DNA of 62,866 nucleotides, from NCBI GenBank assembly GCA_945868805.1, contig CAMBMO010000012.1, forward strand, positions 1 to 62,866. Reading direction: 5' to 3'. Every line of letters starts with the position of its first letter. Position 1 is the stretch's first letter. The position numbers were made by a program, and so were the translations under genes. This document shows positions 43,216-51,777 of the stretch, in pieces. The notes below the pieces were generated by a model that saw nothing but the letters and a program-made list of their open reading frames with translations, was not told where the DNA came from and ran no database searches. Source of the stretch: Singulisphaera sp. GP187. GTDB taxonomy: Bacteria > Planctomycetota > Phycisphaerae > Phycisphaerales > SM1A02.

Positions 43216-44408
43216 CTTTCCTTCCACTGCACTACGCCGCCCGCAACATCGGTCGAAGCCCGCTCCGCCTTCTGCTCACGGCTGGTGGCGGCGCGCTCGT
43301 TGTCTTCCTGGTCGTGAGCGCGATGGCGAGTGTGCGTGCGCTTGACCGCGGCGTTCGAGCGAGCGGTACGCCTGGCAATGTCATGATCGTCGGAGCTGGA
43401 AGCGAGGAGAGCGTGGAGCGGAGCGAGATTCCCGCGTCCGCGCCAGGCGTGCTCGCTGCGAGCATCCAGGGCATTCGTTCGCTCGGTGGCGGTCGATTCA
43501 TTTCTCCCGAGTTGCATGTGCCACTGCCACTTCGACGTGCCGATGATCCGCCACTCGTCGGAAACTCACGGGATCTCGCGCTCGTTCGAGGATTCGAGCC
43601 GAGCGCGTTTCTCGTACACCCTCAAGCGCGACTCGCCGTCGGAAATCTCCCCCGCGCCGGCCAGGACGAGATCATCGTCGGCCGTGCGCTCGCATCAAGG
43701 CTTCGCGTCGCCAACGCTGACATCGAAGGTGAAGCCGATCAACTTCCACTCGTCCTCATCGACGATCGACCACACCGTGTGACCGGCATCATCGATGCTC
43801 CCGGGGTCGCTATCGATGGCGAGGCGTGGATGCCGCTGACGGATTTGCTCGTGCTCACGAAGCGACAGACAATTTCGATGGCAGTCGTCTCGCTCGATGG
43901 TGCCGACCTCGGCGATATCGAAGCCTTCGCTGCACGGCGATCAGACTTGGAACTCGCGGTGATCGATGAGCCGGCCTATTACGTTCAGCTTGCGCAATTC
44001 TTTCGACCGGTCCAAATCTTGATTGGCGTGAGCGCTCTCGTCATCGCATTTGGGGCGATGCTCGGCGGACTCAACGCTCTGGACGCCGCATTCGCGTCGC
44101 GGTCGCGGGAGATCGCGATGCTTCAGGTCCTCGGATTTTCGCGCACCGCCGTCATCGCGAGCCTCGTGCAGGAGTCCATCCTGGCGGTTGCGACCGGCGC
44201 GCTCCCCGCGGTAGTCCTCGCGGGCTTCTTGCTTGACGACATCGGAGTTCGATTTTCGATGGGAGTCTTCTCACTCTCGGTCGATGCGGTCTGCGTCGCA
44301 AGCGGTCTGGGCGCTGGGCTACTCCTCGGTATTGTCGGAAGCCTTCCCCCCGCCCTCCGTTGCATGCGCGCCTCCATTCCTGGCGCGCTCAAGTCTGATC
44401 TCGTGTAA
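43212..44408 (+). CDS. FtsX/MacB-type ABC permease 2
   Basis: The 398-residue permease starts at ATG 43212, overlapping the previous stop. It has the same layout as its neighbour: LRLLLTAGGGALVVFLVVSA as first helix, a large periplasmic domain, the coupling segment ASRSREIAMLQVLGFSRTAV and three helices near the C-terminus (ILIGVSALVIAFGAMLGGLN, SILAVATGALPAVVLAGFLL, CVASGLGAGLLLGIVGSLPP). The two permeases presumably form a heterodimer with two copies of the ATPase. Confidence 0.9.
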   Translation: MTFLPLHYAARNIGRSPLRLLLTAGGGALVVFLVVSAMASVRALDRGVRASGTPGNVMIVGAGSEESVERSEIPASAPGVLAASIQGIRSLGGGRFISPELHVPLPLRRADDPPLVGNSRDLALVRGFEPSAFLVHPQARLAVGNLPRAGQDEIIVGRALASRLRVANADIEGEADQLPLVLIDDRPHRVTGIIDAPGVAIDGEAWMPLTDLLVLTKRQTISMAVVSLDGADLGDIEAFAARRSDLELAVIDEPAYYVQLAQFFRPVQILIGVSALVIAFGAMLGGLNALDAAFASRSREIAMLQVLGFSRTAVIASLVQESILAVATGALPAVVLAGFLLDDIGVRFSMGVFSLSVDAVCVASGLGAGLLLGIVGSLPPALRCMRASIPGALKSDLV

Positions 44409-44459
44409 TTCATCCACCTACTGTTTGATCACTCGCTACTCACCAAAGGAACCTCTTCC

Positions 44460-45065
44460 ATGTCACTCCGATCGATCATCAACATTCTTCCAATGATTTC
44501 GAATCTCGCCCTCGCCTGCACGCTCGCCTGCACGCTCGCATGCGCGGTCGGATGTGGAGATTCGTCCGCACCGAAAGCGGACTCCAAGGCATCGACTGTC
44601 GCCGACGCGACAGTTCCTGCTGGGACCTTCACCAACGAACAGCCAGCTGGAGCTATCGGAGTGATCGAGGCGCGCAAGTCGGCGAAACTTGGAGAACGGG
44701 TCGTGCTACTCGGGCGAATCGGCGGAACTCGCGCGCCATTCGTCAGCGATCTTGCGATCTTTTCGATCATTGACTCGTCACTGAAATCCTGCGTTGAGGG
44801 AGGCGACGACGATCATTGCCCTCGACCGTGGGATTATTGCTGCGAAGAAAAATCAGCTCGGTCCGCCGCCATGGCGTCGATCGAAATCGACGGCGCTGAC
44901 GGCAAGCCGCTCGCCATCGCACTCGAATCCGAAGGAACCCTAAAACCGCTGATGTTGGTCGCAGTTGAAGGGACGCTTCAATCGACCGATGGAGGATCGT
45001 TCGTCGTGCGAGCGCAACACATTTACAAGATTCCCAACGACCCGCTCGCGAAGCACATCAAGTGA
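44460..45065 (+). CDS. Cys-rich lipoprotein with OB-like domain, end of the exporter operon
   Basis: The 201-residue protein starts at ATG 44460, 51 bases after the second permease, with AAAGGAAC upstream. The signal contains a 12-bp repeat (LACTLACTLAC) and a probable lipobox A-V-G-C. The mature domain (about 60-195) looks like a small OB-type barrel (GERVVLLGRIGGTRAPFVSD, LKPLMLVAVEGTLQS) interrupted by a striking Cys/acidic loop, SCVEGGDDDHCPRPWDYCCE. I recall similar P-W-D-Y-C-C proteins in planctomycetes and relatives but no assigned function. The loop suggests metal or thiol chemistry, in line with the Cys-rich protein at the operon head. Confidence 0.75.
   Translation: MSLRSIINILPMISNLALACTLACTLACAVGCGDSSAPKADSKASTVADATVPAGTFTNEQPAGAIGVIEARKSAKLGERVVLLGRIGGTRAPFVSDLAIFSIIDSSLKSCVEGGDDDHCPRPWDYCCEEKSARSAAMASIEIDGADGKPLAIALESEGTLKPLMLVAVEGTLQSTDGGSFVVRAQHIYKIPNDPLAKHIK
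44511..44546. repeat. 12-bp tandem repeat in a lipoprotein signal peptide
   Basis: CTCGCCTGCACG occurs twice, followed by the variant CTCGCATGCGCG. The units encode Leu-Ala-Cys-Thr, Leu-Ala-Cys-Thr and Leu-Ala-Cys-Ala, so the signal peptide contains several alternative lipobox-like L-A-C sites before the A-V-G-C site. Confidence 0.85.
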
Positions 45066-45093
45066 CCTTCGCGACGAGCGGGAGCGAACCGCG

Positions 45094-45561
45094 TCACTTC
45101 ACGCCAATGTCGATCGTTGCTTGAGCGGGACCGCTTTCTGACGCACTCAACCCCATCGACATCGTTCCCGATGAGAATCCGAAGAGTTTGCGTTGCCCTG
45201 AAAGATCCTCGATGTTTGCCCAGCGTTGACCATCCGGACTGATCCGCAATCCAGCGTGGGAGATCAGGAGATAGGTGTCACTGGTGAAGACCAAAATGTT
45301 CTGCCCCGCACCAACCGTCGCCATCGGCAATTGAACAGTCAATACGAGCGGGAGCGACTCGCCCTTGCGAATCAGGAAGAGCGACTCGCCACCAGCGTCG
45401 ATCACGACCCCGGCCTCCTTCAACTGCTCCGGCGTTGCCTTCGTGGAGGCGATCTCGACCGCCTTCATCTTCGAGCTGTCAAAGTGCGTGATGGACTGGC
45501 AACCACTCGCCACAAGAACCACCGCTACGACATTCGCGATAGAGAAAGAAATCAGCTTCAT
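45094..45561 (-). CDS. lipoprotein of unknown function
   Basis: The 155-residue product starts MKLISFSIANVVAVVLVASG followed by Cys, a lipoprotein signal. The rest is strand-rich (ESLFLIRKGESLPLVLTVQL, NILVFTSDTYLLISHAGLRI, SPDGQRWANIEDLSGQRKLF) with a Ser/Gly-rich end; I recognise no family. Its ATG overlaps the stop of the acetyltransferase gene upstream (45558-45561), so the two are translationally coupled. It converges with the exporter operon 28 bases away. Confidence 0.65.
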   Translation of the reverse strand: MKLISFSIANVVAVVLVASGCQSITHFDSSKMKAVEIASTKATPEQLKEAGVVIDAGGESLFLIRKGESLPLVLTVQLPMATVGAGQNILVFTSDTYLLISHAGLRISPDGQRWANIEDLSGQRKLFGFSSGTMSMGLSASESGPAQATIDIGVK

Positions 45562-46046
45562 TGTTGTATGTGATCGCTCGCAACCCGCTTTGTCAACAAG
45601 CGCCGACGGTGGTCGACATACCCTCGTCGCAAGTAAAGAGCCTCCGCGCGCTCATTCGTGAAATCCGCTTCGAGCCTCAGGCATGCCACCTGCTCCTTCG
45701 CGCACTGTGCCTCGAGTTCCGAGAGGACCCACGATCCGATGCCTGTGCCGCGTGCCGATGGTTCGATCCACAACTCGTCTATGAAGGCGACTCGTCCATT
45801 GAATTCGAGTCCAAACGAGTACGCCACCAACGCATAGCCAGATGTCGCTCCGGCTTGTTCGATCAGCCAGAGTCGACCGAGTGCCGCATCCTCGAAAAAC
45901 CCCGCAAGCGCTCGTCGCTTGGCGGACGCCTCGAACGGGTACCCGAAGTGCTCATAGAACCGTTGGATCAACGGCATGACGATGTCGAGGTTCGAAGAGT
46001 TTGCGAGGACGAGTCGCGGTGAAAATGTCGGCTGAGAGTCAACCAT
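45558..46046 (-). CDS. GNAT family N-acetyltransferase
   Basis: A 162-residue single-domain acetyltransferase using acetyl-CoA. Landmarks: the acceptor-side start IVMPLIQRFYEHFGYPFEAS, strand beta4 GRVAFIDELWIEPSARG, the pyrophosphate-binding loop R-G-T-G-I-G-S-W, and the C-terminal block CLRLEADFTNERAEALYLRR followed by GYVDHRRRLLTKR. The substrate is not predictable. It is divergent from thrA (59 bases between starts, AT-rich TTTATATTG at 46092) and coupled to the lipoprotein downstream. Confidence 0.85.
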   Translation of the reverse strand: MVDSQPTFSPRLVLANSSNLDIVMPLIQRFYEHFGYPFEASAKRRALAGFFEDAALGRLWLIEQAGATSGYALVAYSFGLEFNGRVAFIDELWIEPSARGTGIGSWVLSELEAQCAKEQVACLRLEADFTNERAEALYLRRGYVDHRRRLLTKRVASDHIQQ

Positions 46047-46105
46047 CTCGCTGATCCGAAATTGCCAAGCCGATCATAGATGCCCGATGAGTTTATATTG
46101 CTCGC

Positions 46106-48622
46106 ATGAAGGCTCTCAAACGGACACGTGCTGGAACAACTTCCGTGCACAAGTTCGGTGGTGCCGCTCTCGCAAATGCGCAGTCGATTCGATTGGTCGT
46201 CGACCTCCTTTCGCGGATGACCGAGCCACGAGTTGTCGTCACATCGGCACTCGCTGGCGTGACCGACTCTCTCCTGGGAATCGCGCGCATGGCTGCGGCT
46301 GGCAATCCGAGTCGCGCACACTTCGACGCGCGAGCGCTTCACGATCGACACCTGCGGGTTATTGACGAGATCGACAATTCCGATTCGCAGACTCGTCGCC
46401 GCATCGACGCTTCCTTCGCCGAGTTGGGCGAATTGCTCGATGCCATCGGCAGGTCGCACGCTCTCACCGCCGAGATGAGCGATGCTGTCGTTTCTCGCGG
46501 GGAACGAATCTCCGCGCAGATTGTCGCGTCGGCACTCCGTGCTTCGAAAATCGCCGCCACGGTCGTCGACGCTATCGATTTCTTGCAGACCGACGGTCGA
46601 TTCGGCGACGCCGCTCCCGATCTCGCGCGAACAGAAGCCTTGGCGACCCGCTCAATCGGTCCCATTCTGCAACGGGGAGAAGTTGCCATCGTTCCTGGCT
46701 TCATTGGCGCAGGAGTTGACGGTGCGGTCGTGACACTTGGAAGAGGAGGATCGGATCTCACGGCGACCGTGATCGCGCGCGCGATCGGCGCGACGGAAGT
46801 GACGCTCTGGAAGGATGTCAGCGGATTCCTCACCGCAGACCCACGCATTGTTCCAGAAGCGCGGATCGTTCCAAAGCTCGATCCTCGCGAGGCATCGGAA
46901 CTCGCGTACTACGGCGCCAAGGTTCTGCACCCTCGCGCTCTCATTCCGCTCACTTCGACCACAACACTGCGCATTCGCCCCTTTGCCGATCCGAGCGCGC
47001 TTGGAACAGAGATCGCCCATGGCCGTTCGATTGCAGGTTCTCCAGTGCGTGCGATTTCAGCGATGAGCTCGCTGGCACTCGTGACGGTCGCCGGAAATGG
47101 AATGCTCGGTGTTCCGGGCATCGCCGCGCGAACTTTCGGCGCGCTGGCGAACGCGAACATATCCGTTTCGCTCATCACGCAGGCGTCCTCGGAGCACTCG
47201 ATCTGCTTCACCGTCCCAGAGCATGCTGCTGCTGCTGCGGAGATCGAACTTCGCACGGCATTTGCCCGTGAACTTGAGCGCGCCGAGATCGATTCGGTCG
47301 AAGTGCAGATGGGAGTTGCGACTGTCGCAGTTGTCGGCGTCGGAATGGCACGGACGCCAGGGACTGCAGCGCGAGTCCTTGGAGCGATCGCGGACGCGCG
47401 CGTGAATGTCATCGCAATTGCGCAGGGATCGTCGGAACGGAACATCTCGTTCGTGGTGACTGCTGAGAGCGTCCCAGCGGCGGTGCGAACGATCCACTCG
47501 ACCTTTCGGCTGGACAAGGTCGGCGGCGGACGCACAGTGCGTCGATACGGCGCCGATGTCATTCTTCTCGGATGTGGTCGAATCGCTCGCGAACTCATCG
47601 AACAGATTTCAGCCCTTCCAGCAAGCGAACGATCGTCGATGCGAATCGTGGGGATCATCGACAGAAGCGGTTCAATCTTTCAAGCGAGAGGGATGACGCC
47701 AAGCAAGCTGACTTCGATCGGCTCGGCGAAGAAACGCGGGGGCAATCTCTGCGCCCTACCGGGGGCACGCACGGGGGTCCCAATAGACGCGGTGCGATCG
47801 ATGGCCAATCACGCCCTGACTCGACCAGTCCTCGTTGATGTCTCGAGCGGCGATACACGAGATGCGTTATTGACCGCAGTTTCGCTCGGAATGGATCTCG
47901 TCATCGCCAACAAGATTCCGCTCGCATTGGACGCCCAATCGGCCCGCGCACTCTTAAGGGACGCACGAGGCAGTGGTCGGCAAGTTCTCCACGAGGCGAC
48001 GGTGGGCGCTGGTCTTCCGATCATCGACACGGTCGAAAAACTCATTTCGTCGGGCGATCGAATCTTGACCATCCTCGCGTGCCCTTCCGGAACGATGGGA
48101 TACCTCTTCAGCGAACTCGGGCGTGGGCGCAAATTCTCGGATGCCCTTCGGAGCGCGATGAAGCTTGGATATACCGAACCCGATCCGCGCGAAGATCTCT
48201 CGGGGTGCGATGTCGCGCGCAAAGCAATTATTCTTGGGCGACTGCTCGGGTATGAGGGCGAACTGAGCGATGTCGCAACCGAGTCGTTGGTCCCGATTCC
48301 CGCGCGCAACCTTTCACTCAAGGACTTCCTCGCACAGACTCATTCGTTCGATGAACAATGGCGCGATCGCGTCGACAAGGCGGCGAGCAAGCGCGAAGTC
48401 CTGCGCTACTGCGCGACTGTCACGCGCGCATCGGTGCGAGTCGGACTCGTGAATGTGCCACAGTCAAGCTCGCTCGGATCGCTCAGCGGCACCGACAATC
48501 AGTTCGTTTTCACGACCGCGCGCTACCGAGAGAACGCGCTCGTCATATCGGGTCCGGGCGCCGGTCCAGCCGTCACCGCCGCGGGCGTACTGAACGACCT
48601 GCTCAGAGTCGTCGCGTCATGA
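46106..48622 (+). CDS. thrA: bifunctional aspartokinase / homoserine dehydrogenase I
   Basis: The 838-residue fusion catalyses the first and third steps from aspartate to threonine. The aspartokinase domain opens VHKFGGAALANAQSI (the K-F-G-G motif), with VTLGRGGSDLTATVIARAIG and VTLWKDVSGFLTADPR. Two ACT domains follow (ALVTVAGNGMLGVPGIAART and VAVVGVGMARTPGTAARVLG), the probable site of threonine feedback control. The homoserine dehydrogenase domain begins VILLGCGRIARELIEQI and includes LHEATVGAGLPIIDTVEKLI and GYTEPDPREDLSGCDVARKA. Length and order match E. coli ThrA (820). It overlaps thrB by 4 bases. Confidence 0.95.
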   Translation: MKALKRTRAGTTSVHKFGGAALANAQSIRLVVDLLSRMTEPRVVVTSALAGVTDSLLGIARMAAAGNPSRAHFDARALHDRHLRVIDEIDNSDSQTRRRIDASFAELGELLDAIGRSHALTAEMSDAVVSRGERISAQIVASALRASKIAATVVDAIDFLQTDGRFGDAAPDLARTEALATRSIGPILQRGEVAIVPGFIGAGVDGAVVTLGRGGSDLTATVIARAIGATEVTLWKDVSGFLTADPRIVPEARIVPKLDPREASELAYYGAKVLHPRALIPLTSTTTLRIRPFADPSALGTEIAHGRSIAGSPVRAISAMSSLALVTVAGNGMLGVPGIAARTFGALANANISVSLITQASSEHSICFTVPEHAAAAAEIELRTAFARELERAEIDSVEVQMGVATVAVVGVGMARTPGTAARVLGAIADARVNVIAIAQGSSERNISFVVTAESVPAAVRTIHSTFRLDKVGGGRTVRRYGADVILLGCGRIARELIEQISALPASERSSMRIVGIIDRSGSIFQARGMTPSKLTSIGSAKKRGGNLCALPGARTGVPIDAVRSMANHALTRPVLVDVSSGDTRDALLTAVSLGMDLVIANKIPLALDAQSARALLRDARGSGRQVLHEATVGAGLPIIDTVEKLISSGDRILTILACPSGTMGYLFSELGRGRKFSDALRSAMKLGYTEPDPREDLSGCDVARKAIILGRLLGYEGELSDVATESLVPIPARNLSLKDFLAQTHSFDEQWRDRVDKAASKREVLRYCATVTRASVRVGLVNVPQSSSLGSLSGTDNQFVFTTARYRENALVISGPGAGPAVTAAGVLNDLLRVVAS

Positions 48623-49608
48623 GCACGAACGACGCATCCATGACTGCGGCCGCGCCTGGAGGAATCGGCAACTTCGGCCCTGGGCTCGATGTGCTCGGAT
48701 GCGCCGTGACCGGTGCGCGCGACGAAGTCACTGTTCGGTGGGCAAGCGACGAAGGAGTCGTGATTCTCGACGCGGGACACCCGCGACTACCAACAGATCC
48801 GATGAAGAACACGGCAGCGATCGCAGCGTCCGCGGTCATGCACATGGCACTCGCAAAGGGGTGCCGAGTCGCTGATCGTGGCATCGCAATCTCCATCCGC
48901 AAGGGACTTCCGCTCTCAGGTGGATTGGGAGGGAGCGCAGCCTCGGCTGTCGCAGGCGCATTCGCAACCGACGCGTTGATCGGCGCGAGCAATCTCCACA
49001 GCAGGAGTGCCGGACGGATTGGTGTGCTGAGCGTGAACGAATTGCTCGAATGCGCCCTCGCAGGAGAGTCCGCCGTCGCGGGCCGCCACCTCGACAACAT
49101 CGCGCCCTCACTGCTGGGCGGAATCATCCTCGTCCGTTCTCTCGACCCGATCGACGTCGTTCGAATTCCAGTGCCGAAGGGACTTCGCATCGTCCTCGCG
49201 ACTCCATCACATGAACTCACAACGACCGTCGCTCGCGGCGTATTGCCGACCGTCGTGCCGAGAGAGATCGTCATCCATCAGATGGCGCAAGTCGCATCGA
49301 TTATCGCGGCGTGCCACTCGGGCGACCTCGCGCTTCTCGGTCGTGCGATCGACGACCGCATCGCTGAACCTGCGCGCCTTCCGCTCTTGCCAGGATTTCA
49401 GCAGGCGAAGTCCGCCGCGCTTGATGCTGGTGCGCTCGGGGCTTCGATTTCGGGCGCAGGACCGACCGCGTTTGCACTCTGCGATTCAGCCGCGATAGCA
49501 ACGAGAGTCGCCCAGTCAATGCAGAGTGCATACTTGCGTTGCGGTCTCGAATCCGCCGTGCGAGAGTGCGAGGTCGATGTGTGCGGTGCTAGAGTGATGC
49601 GCGCATGA
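48619..49608 (+). CDS. thrB: homoserine kinase (GHMP family)
   Basis: The 329-residue enzyme phosphorylates homoserine. The N-terminus APGGIGNFGPGLDVLGCAVT is typical of ThrB, and the GHMP ATP-binding loop LPLSGGLGGSAASAVAGAFA is intact (about residue 94). Further blocks: LLECALAGESAVAGRHLDNI and GASISGAGPTAFAL near the C-terminus. ATG 48619 overlaps the thrA stop and its own stop overlaps the thrC start; the frame is open upstream inside thrA but in the wrong context. Confidence 0.93.
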   Translation: MSTNDASMTAAAPGGIGNFGPGLDVLGCAVTGARDEVTVRWASDEGVVILDAGHPRLPTDPMKNTAAIAASAVMHMALAKGCRVADRGIAISIRKGLPLSGGLGGSAASAVAGAFATDALIGASNLHSRSAGRIGVLSVNELLECALAGESAVAGRHLDNIAPSLLGGIILVRSLDPIDVVRIPVPKGLRIVLATPSHELTTTVARGVLPTVVPREIVIHQMAQVASIIAACHSGDLALLGRAIDDRIAEPARLPLLPGFQQAKSAALDAGALGASISGAGPTAFALCDSAAIATRVAQSMQSAYLRCGLESAVRECEVDVCGARVMRA

Positions 49609-50903
49609 CCGCATCGAGCGCGACCATCATTTCCTGCGCTTCCTGTGGAAAGGTTCTCGACGATCGCACACCTCATTCGACTTGCCCAGATTGCGACGGG
49701 ATGCTCGACATTACTCCTGCGACCCCGCTCGTGCGCGGGACTGCCCTTGCCCAATTGTTCGATGGCCGACTCGGTATTCACGGAGCGCGCGGGTCGGCTG
49801 CCTCGCAGTCGGGCGTCTGGCGGTTTCGCGAACTCGTCTTGCAGACCGACGATGACTCGATCGTCAGTCATCCAGAAGGAAACACTCCAGTGATTCACCG
49901 TCGTTCGGTCTCGCAGTATGCCGGAGTCGATTCACTTCGGATGAAACACGAGGGCCACAACCCGACTGGATCGTTCAAGGATCGCGGAATGACCGTCGCG
50001 ATCACCCAAGCGCGGCGCTGCGGAGCCACTGCGATCGCATGCGCCTCGACTGGGAACACGAGCAGTTCGCTCGCGTCGTACGCCGCTCACGCAGGCATTC
50101 CCGCTCTCGTGTTGGTTCCGTCGGGGCGCATCTCGATGGGCAAGCTCGCACAGACCGTCGCGTACGGAGCGCGCACATTGCTTGTGCGAGGCGACTTCGA
50201 TGACTGTCTTCGGCTCGTGCGAGAATCGGCGCGTTCGCTCGGCGTCTACCTCGGCAATTCTCTGAATCCATTTCGAATCGAAGGGCAGAAGACGATCATC
50301 TTTGAATTGCTCCAGCAATGCGGCTGGATCGCACCCGACTGGATCGCTCTTCCCGCAGGTAATTTGGGAAACACATCCGCGTTCGGCAAGGCACTGAGCG
50401 AGGCGCATCAACTTGGGTTGATCGATCGGATCCCACGATTACTCTGCGTCCAGGCGAATGGAGCGGCGCCATTCGCCCTCGGATTCGCAGAACGCTTCGC
50501 GACTCGTCACCAAGTCCGTGCAGAGACGATTGCGACCGCGATCCGAATCGGCGATCCGGCATCTTGGGATCGCGGCGTCGCGGCGATTCGCGTGACGAAT
50601 GGCATCGTCATCGCTGTCAGCGACGATGAGATCACCGCTGCAAAGTCGGCGATCGACGCAAGTGGCGTCGGCTGCGAACCCGCGAGCGCTGCAAGTGTCG
50701 CGGGAGTACGCGCCCTCGTTTCGCAGGGAGTGATCAAGCCACATGAAAACGTGGTTGCGATTCTCACCGGTCATGTCCTGAAAGACCCTGAAGGATCAAT
50801 CGGGTCTGGCACCTCGTCGCGCCCCCGACCGAACGCTCCGATTGAAATAGACGCGGACCTTGCGTCCGTCGAACGCGTGCTCCGAAACTCGGGAAAATCG
50901 TAG
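49605..50903 (+). CDS. thrC: threonine synthase with N-terminal zinc ribbon
   Basis: The 432-residue PLP enzyme converts phosphohomoserine to threonine. Residues about 8-32 form a C4 zinc ribbon (CASCGKVL ... CPDCDGML), common in archaeal-type ThrC. The PLP lysine is Lys125 in HNPTGSFKDRG, followed by IACASTGNTSSSLASYAAHA, ALVLVPSGRISMGKLAQTVA and LPAGNLGNTSAFGKALSEA, the phosphate-binding Gly-rich loop. It completes the thrABC order seen in E. coli. Confidence 0.94.
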   Translation: MTASSATIISCASCGKVLDDRTPHSTCPDCDGMLDITPATPLVRGTALAQLFDGRLGIHGARGSAASQSGVWRFRELVLQTDDDSIVSHPEGNTPVIHRRSVSQYAGVDSLRMKHEGHNPTGSFKDRGMTVAITQARRCGATAIACASTGNTSSSLASYAAHAGIPALVLVPSGRISMGKLAQTVAYGARTLLVRGDFDDCLRLVRESARSLGVYLGNSLNPFRIEGQKTIIFELLQQCGWIAPDWIALPAGNLGNTSAFGKALSEAHQLGLIDRIPRLLCVQANGAAPFALGFAERFATRHQVRAETIATAIRIGDPASWDRGVAAIRVTNGIVIAVSDDEITAAKSAIDASGVGCEPASAASVAGVRALVSQGVIKPHENVVAILTGHVLKDPEGSIGSGTSSRPRPNAPIEIDADLASVERVLRNSGKS

Positions 50904-50967
50904 CGGTGACGAAACGCGGAGTGCGCCTCCAGCATTCCTGACTCTCATCGATCCACTCGAGCCGTTC

Positions 50968-51657
50968 TCAGCCAATCAAGCCGATCGCCCTCGCGGCGAT
51001 CATGATCAGCACCGCCATCGCGATTCCGACCTGCGCCATCATCCCGATCTGCATGGACGCACGAAGCGGAATTGGGAGCGTCGGCCCAAAGGTGCTCGCT
51101 GTGTTGAACGAGAGAAAGAGATAGTCCATGAACTGCGGTCGCCATCCGCGCATCGAATCCATCGGAAGAGTGTTCTGCGGAAACATGACCGCCGGATGGA
51201 CTTTCTCTCCCGCGACGATTCGATCCTGAAACTTGTGGTCAAAACGCCAATAATACGCCACAAAAACCGTGATGTTTTCCAGGTAGACGAGGCTCGCGGA
51301 GAGCAGTAAAAACCCCGCACTCGCCTTGGGATCGAAGATCGACACGATGAGCCCTGCAAGATTGTTGACCAGCGCGACGATCGAAAGCGCCAATGTGACA
51401 TCGAACCAGGCGAAGAATCCTCGCCACCCGAACAGCCAGATGACTGTCGCGATCCCACAGCTCAGAAATGCGCAGGGGCTGGAGTATCGATCCATCGCCC
51501 GAAGCAGGTGGATGAGCGCTGGCGGAACATGATTTGTCATGCTGAGCGACTCGGCGGTCAGAATGTCCAGGAGAGCCGCGACCGCAAGCGTAACGATCGA
51601 TGAGAATCCGATCCGCTCGCATTGCCGTGCCGAGGTTCGATGTTCGGGCGTCGTCAT
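50968..51657 (-). CDS. DUF1345-like membrane protein
   Basis: The 229-residue product starts at ATG 51657 (MTTPEHRTSARQ); the open frame continues upstream without support. Five or six hydrophobic segments are seen: SSIVTLAVAALLDILTAESL, FLSCGIATVIWLFGWRGFFA, VTLALSIVALVNNLAGLIVS, FLLLSASLVYLENITVFVAY and GMMAQVGIAMAVLIMIAARA. Before the last helix lies FMDYLFLSFNTASTFGPT, similar to the pore-loop-like D-Y-x-F-x-S-F segment of DUF1345 and ion-channel proteins. Function unknown. It is divergent from the flippase gene. Confidence 0.65.
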   Translation of the reverse strand: MTTPEHRTSARQCERIGFSSIVTLAVAALLDILTAESLSMTNHVPPALIHLLRAMDRYSSPCAFLSCGIATVIWLFGWRGFFAWFDVTLALSIVALVNNLAGLIVSIFDPKASAGFLLLSASLVYLENITVFVAYYWRFDHKFQDRIVAGEKVHPAVMFPQNTLPMDSMRGWRPQFMDYLFLSFNTASTFGPTLPIPLRASMQIGMMAQVGIAMAVLIMIAARAIGLIG

Positions 51658-51777
51658 CAAGATTGCTATCCTAGACAGCCAGAGTCGTGCCGTACGCAGG
51701 CAACGGTCTGGCGATGCCCGCGCAGTAGGCGGATCGCTTTCGAAGCTTTTCGGGTTGTGTGCAGGAACTCGGATCGC

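Noticed and set aside
46047-46105. Threonine attenuator leader upstream of thrA
   Set aside because: Only 59 bases separate the divergent start codons; no Thr/Ile-rich leader peptide or terminator stem is present.
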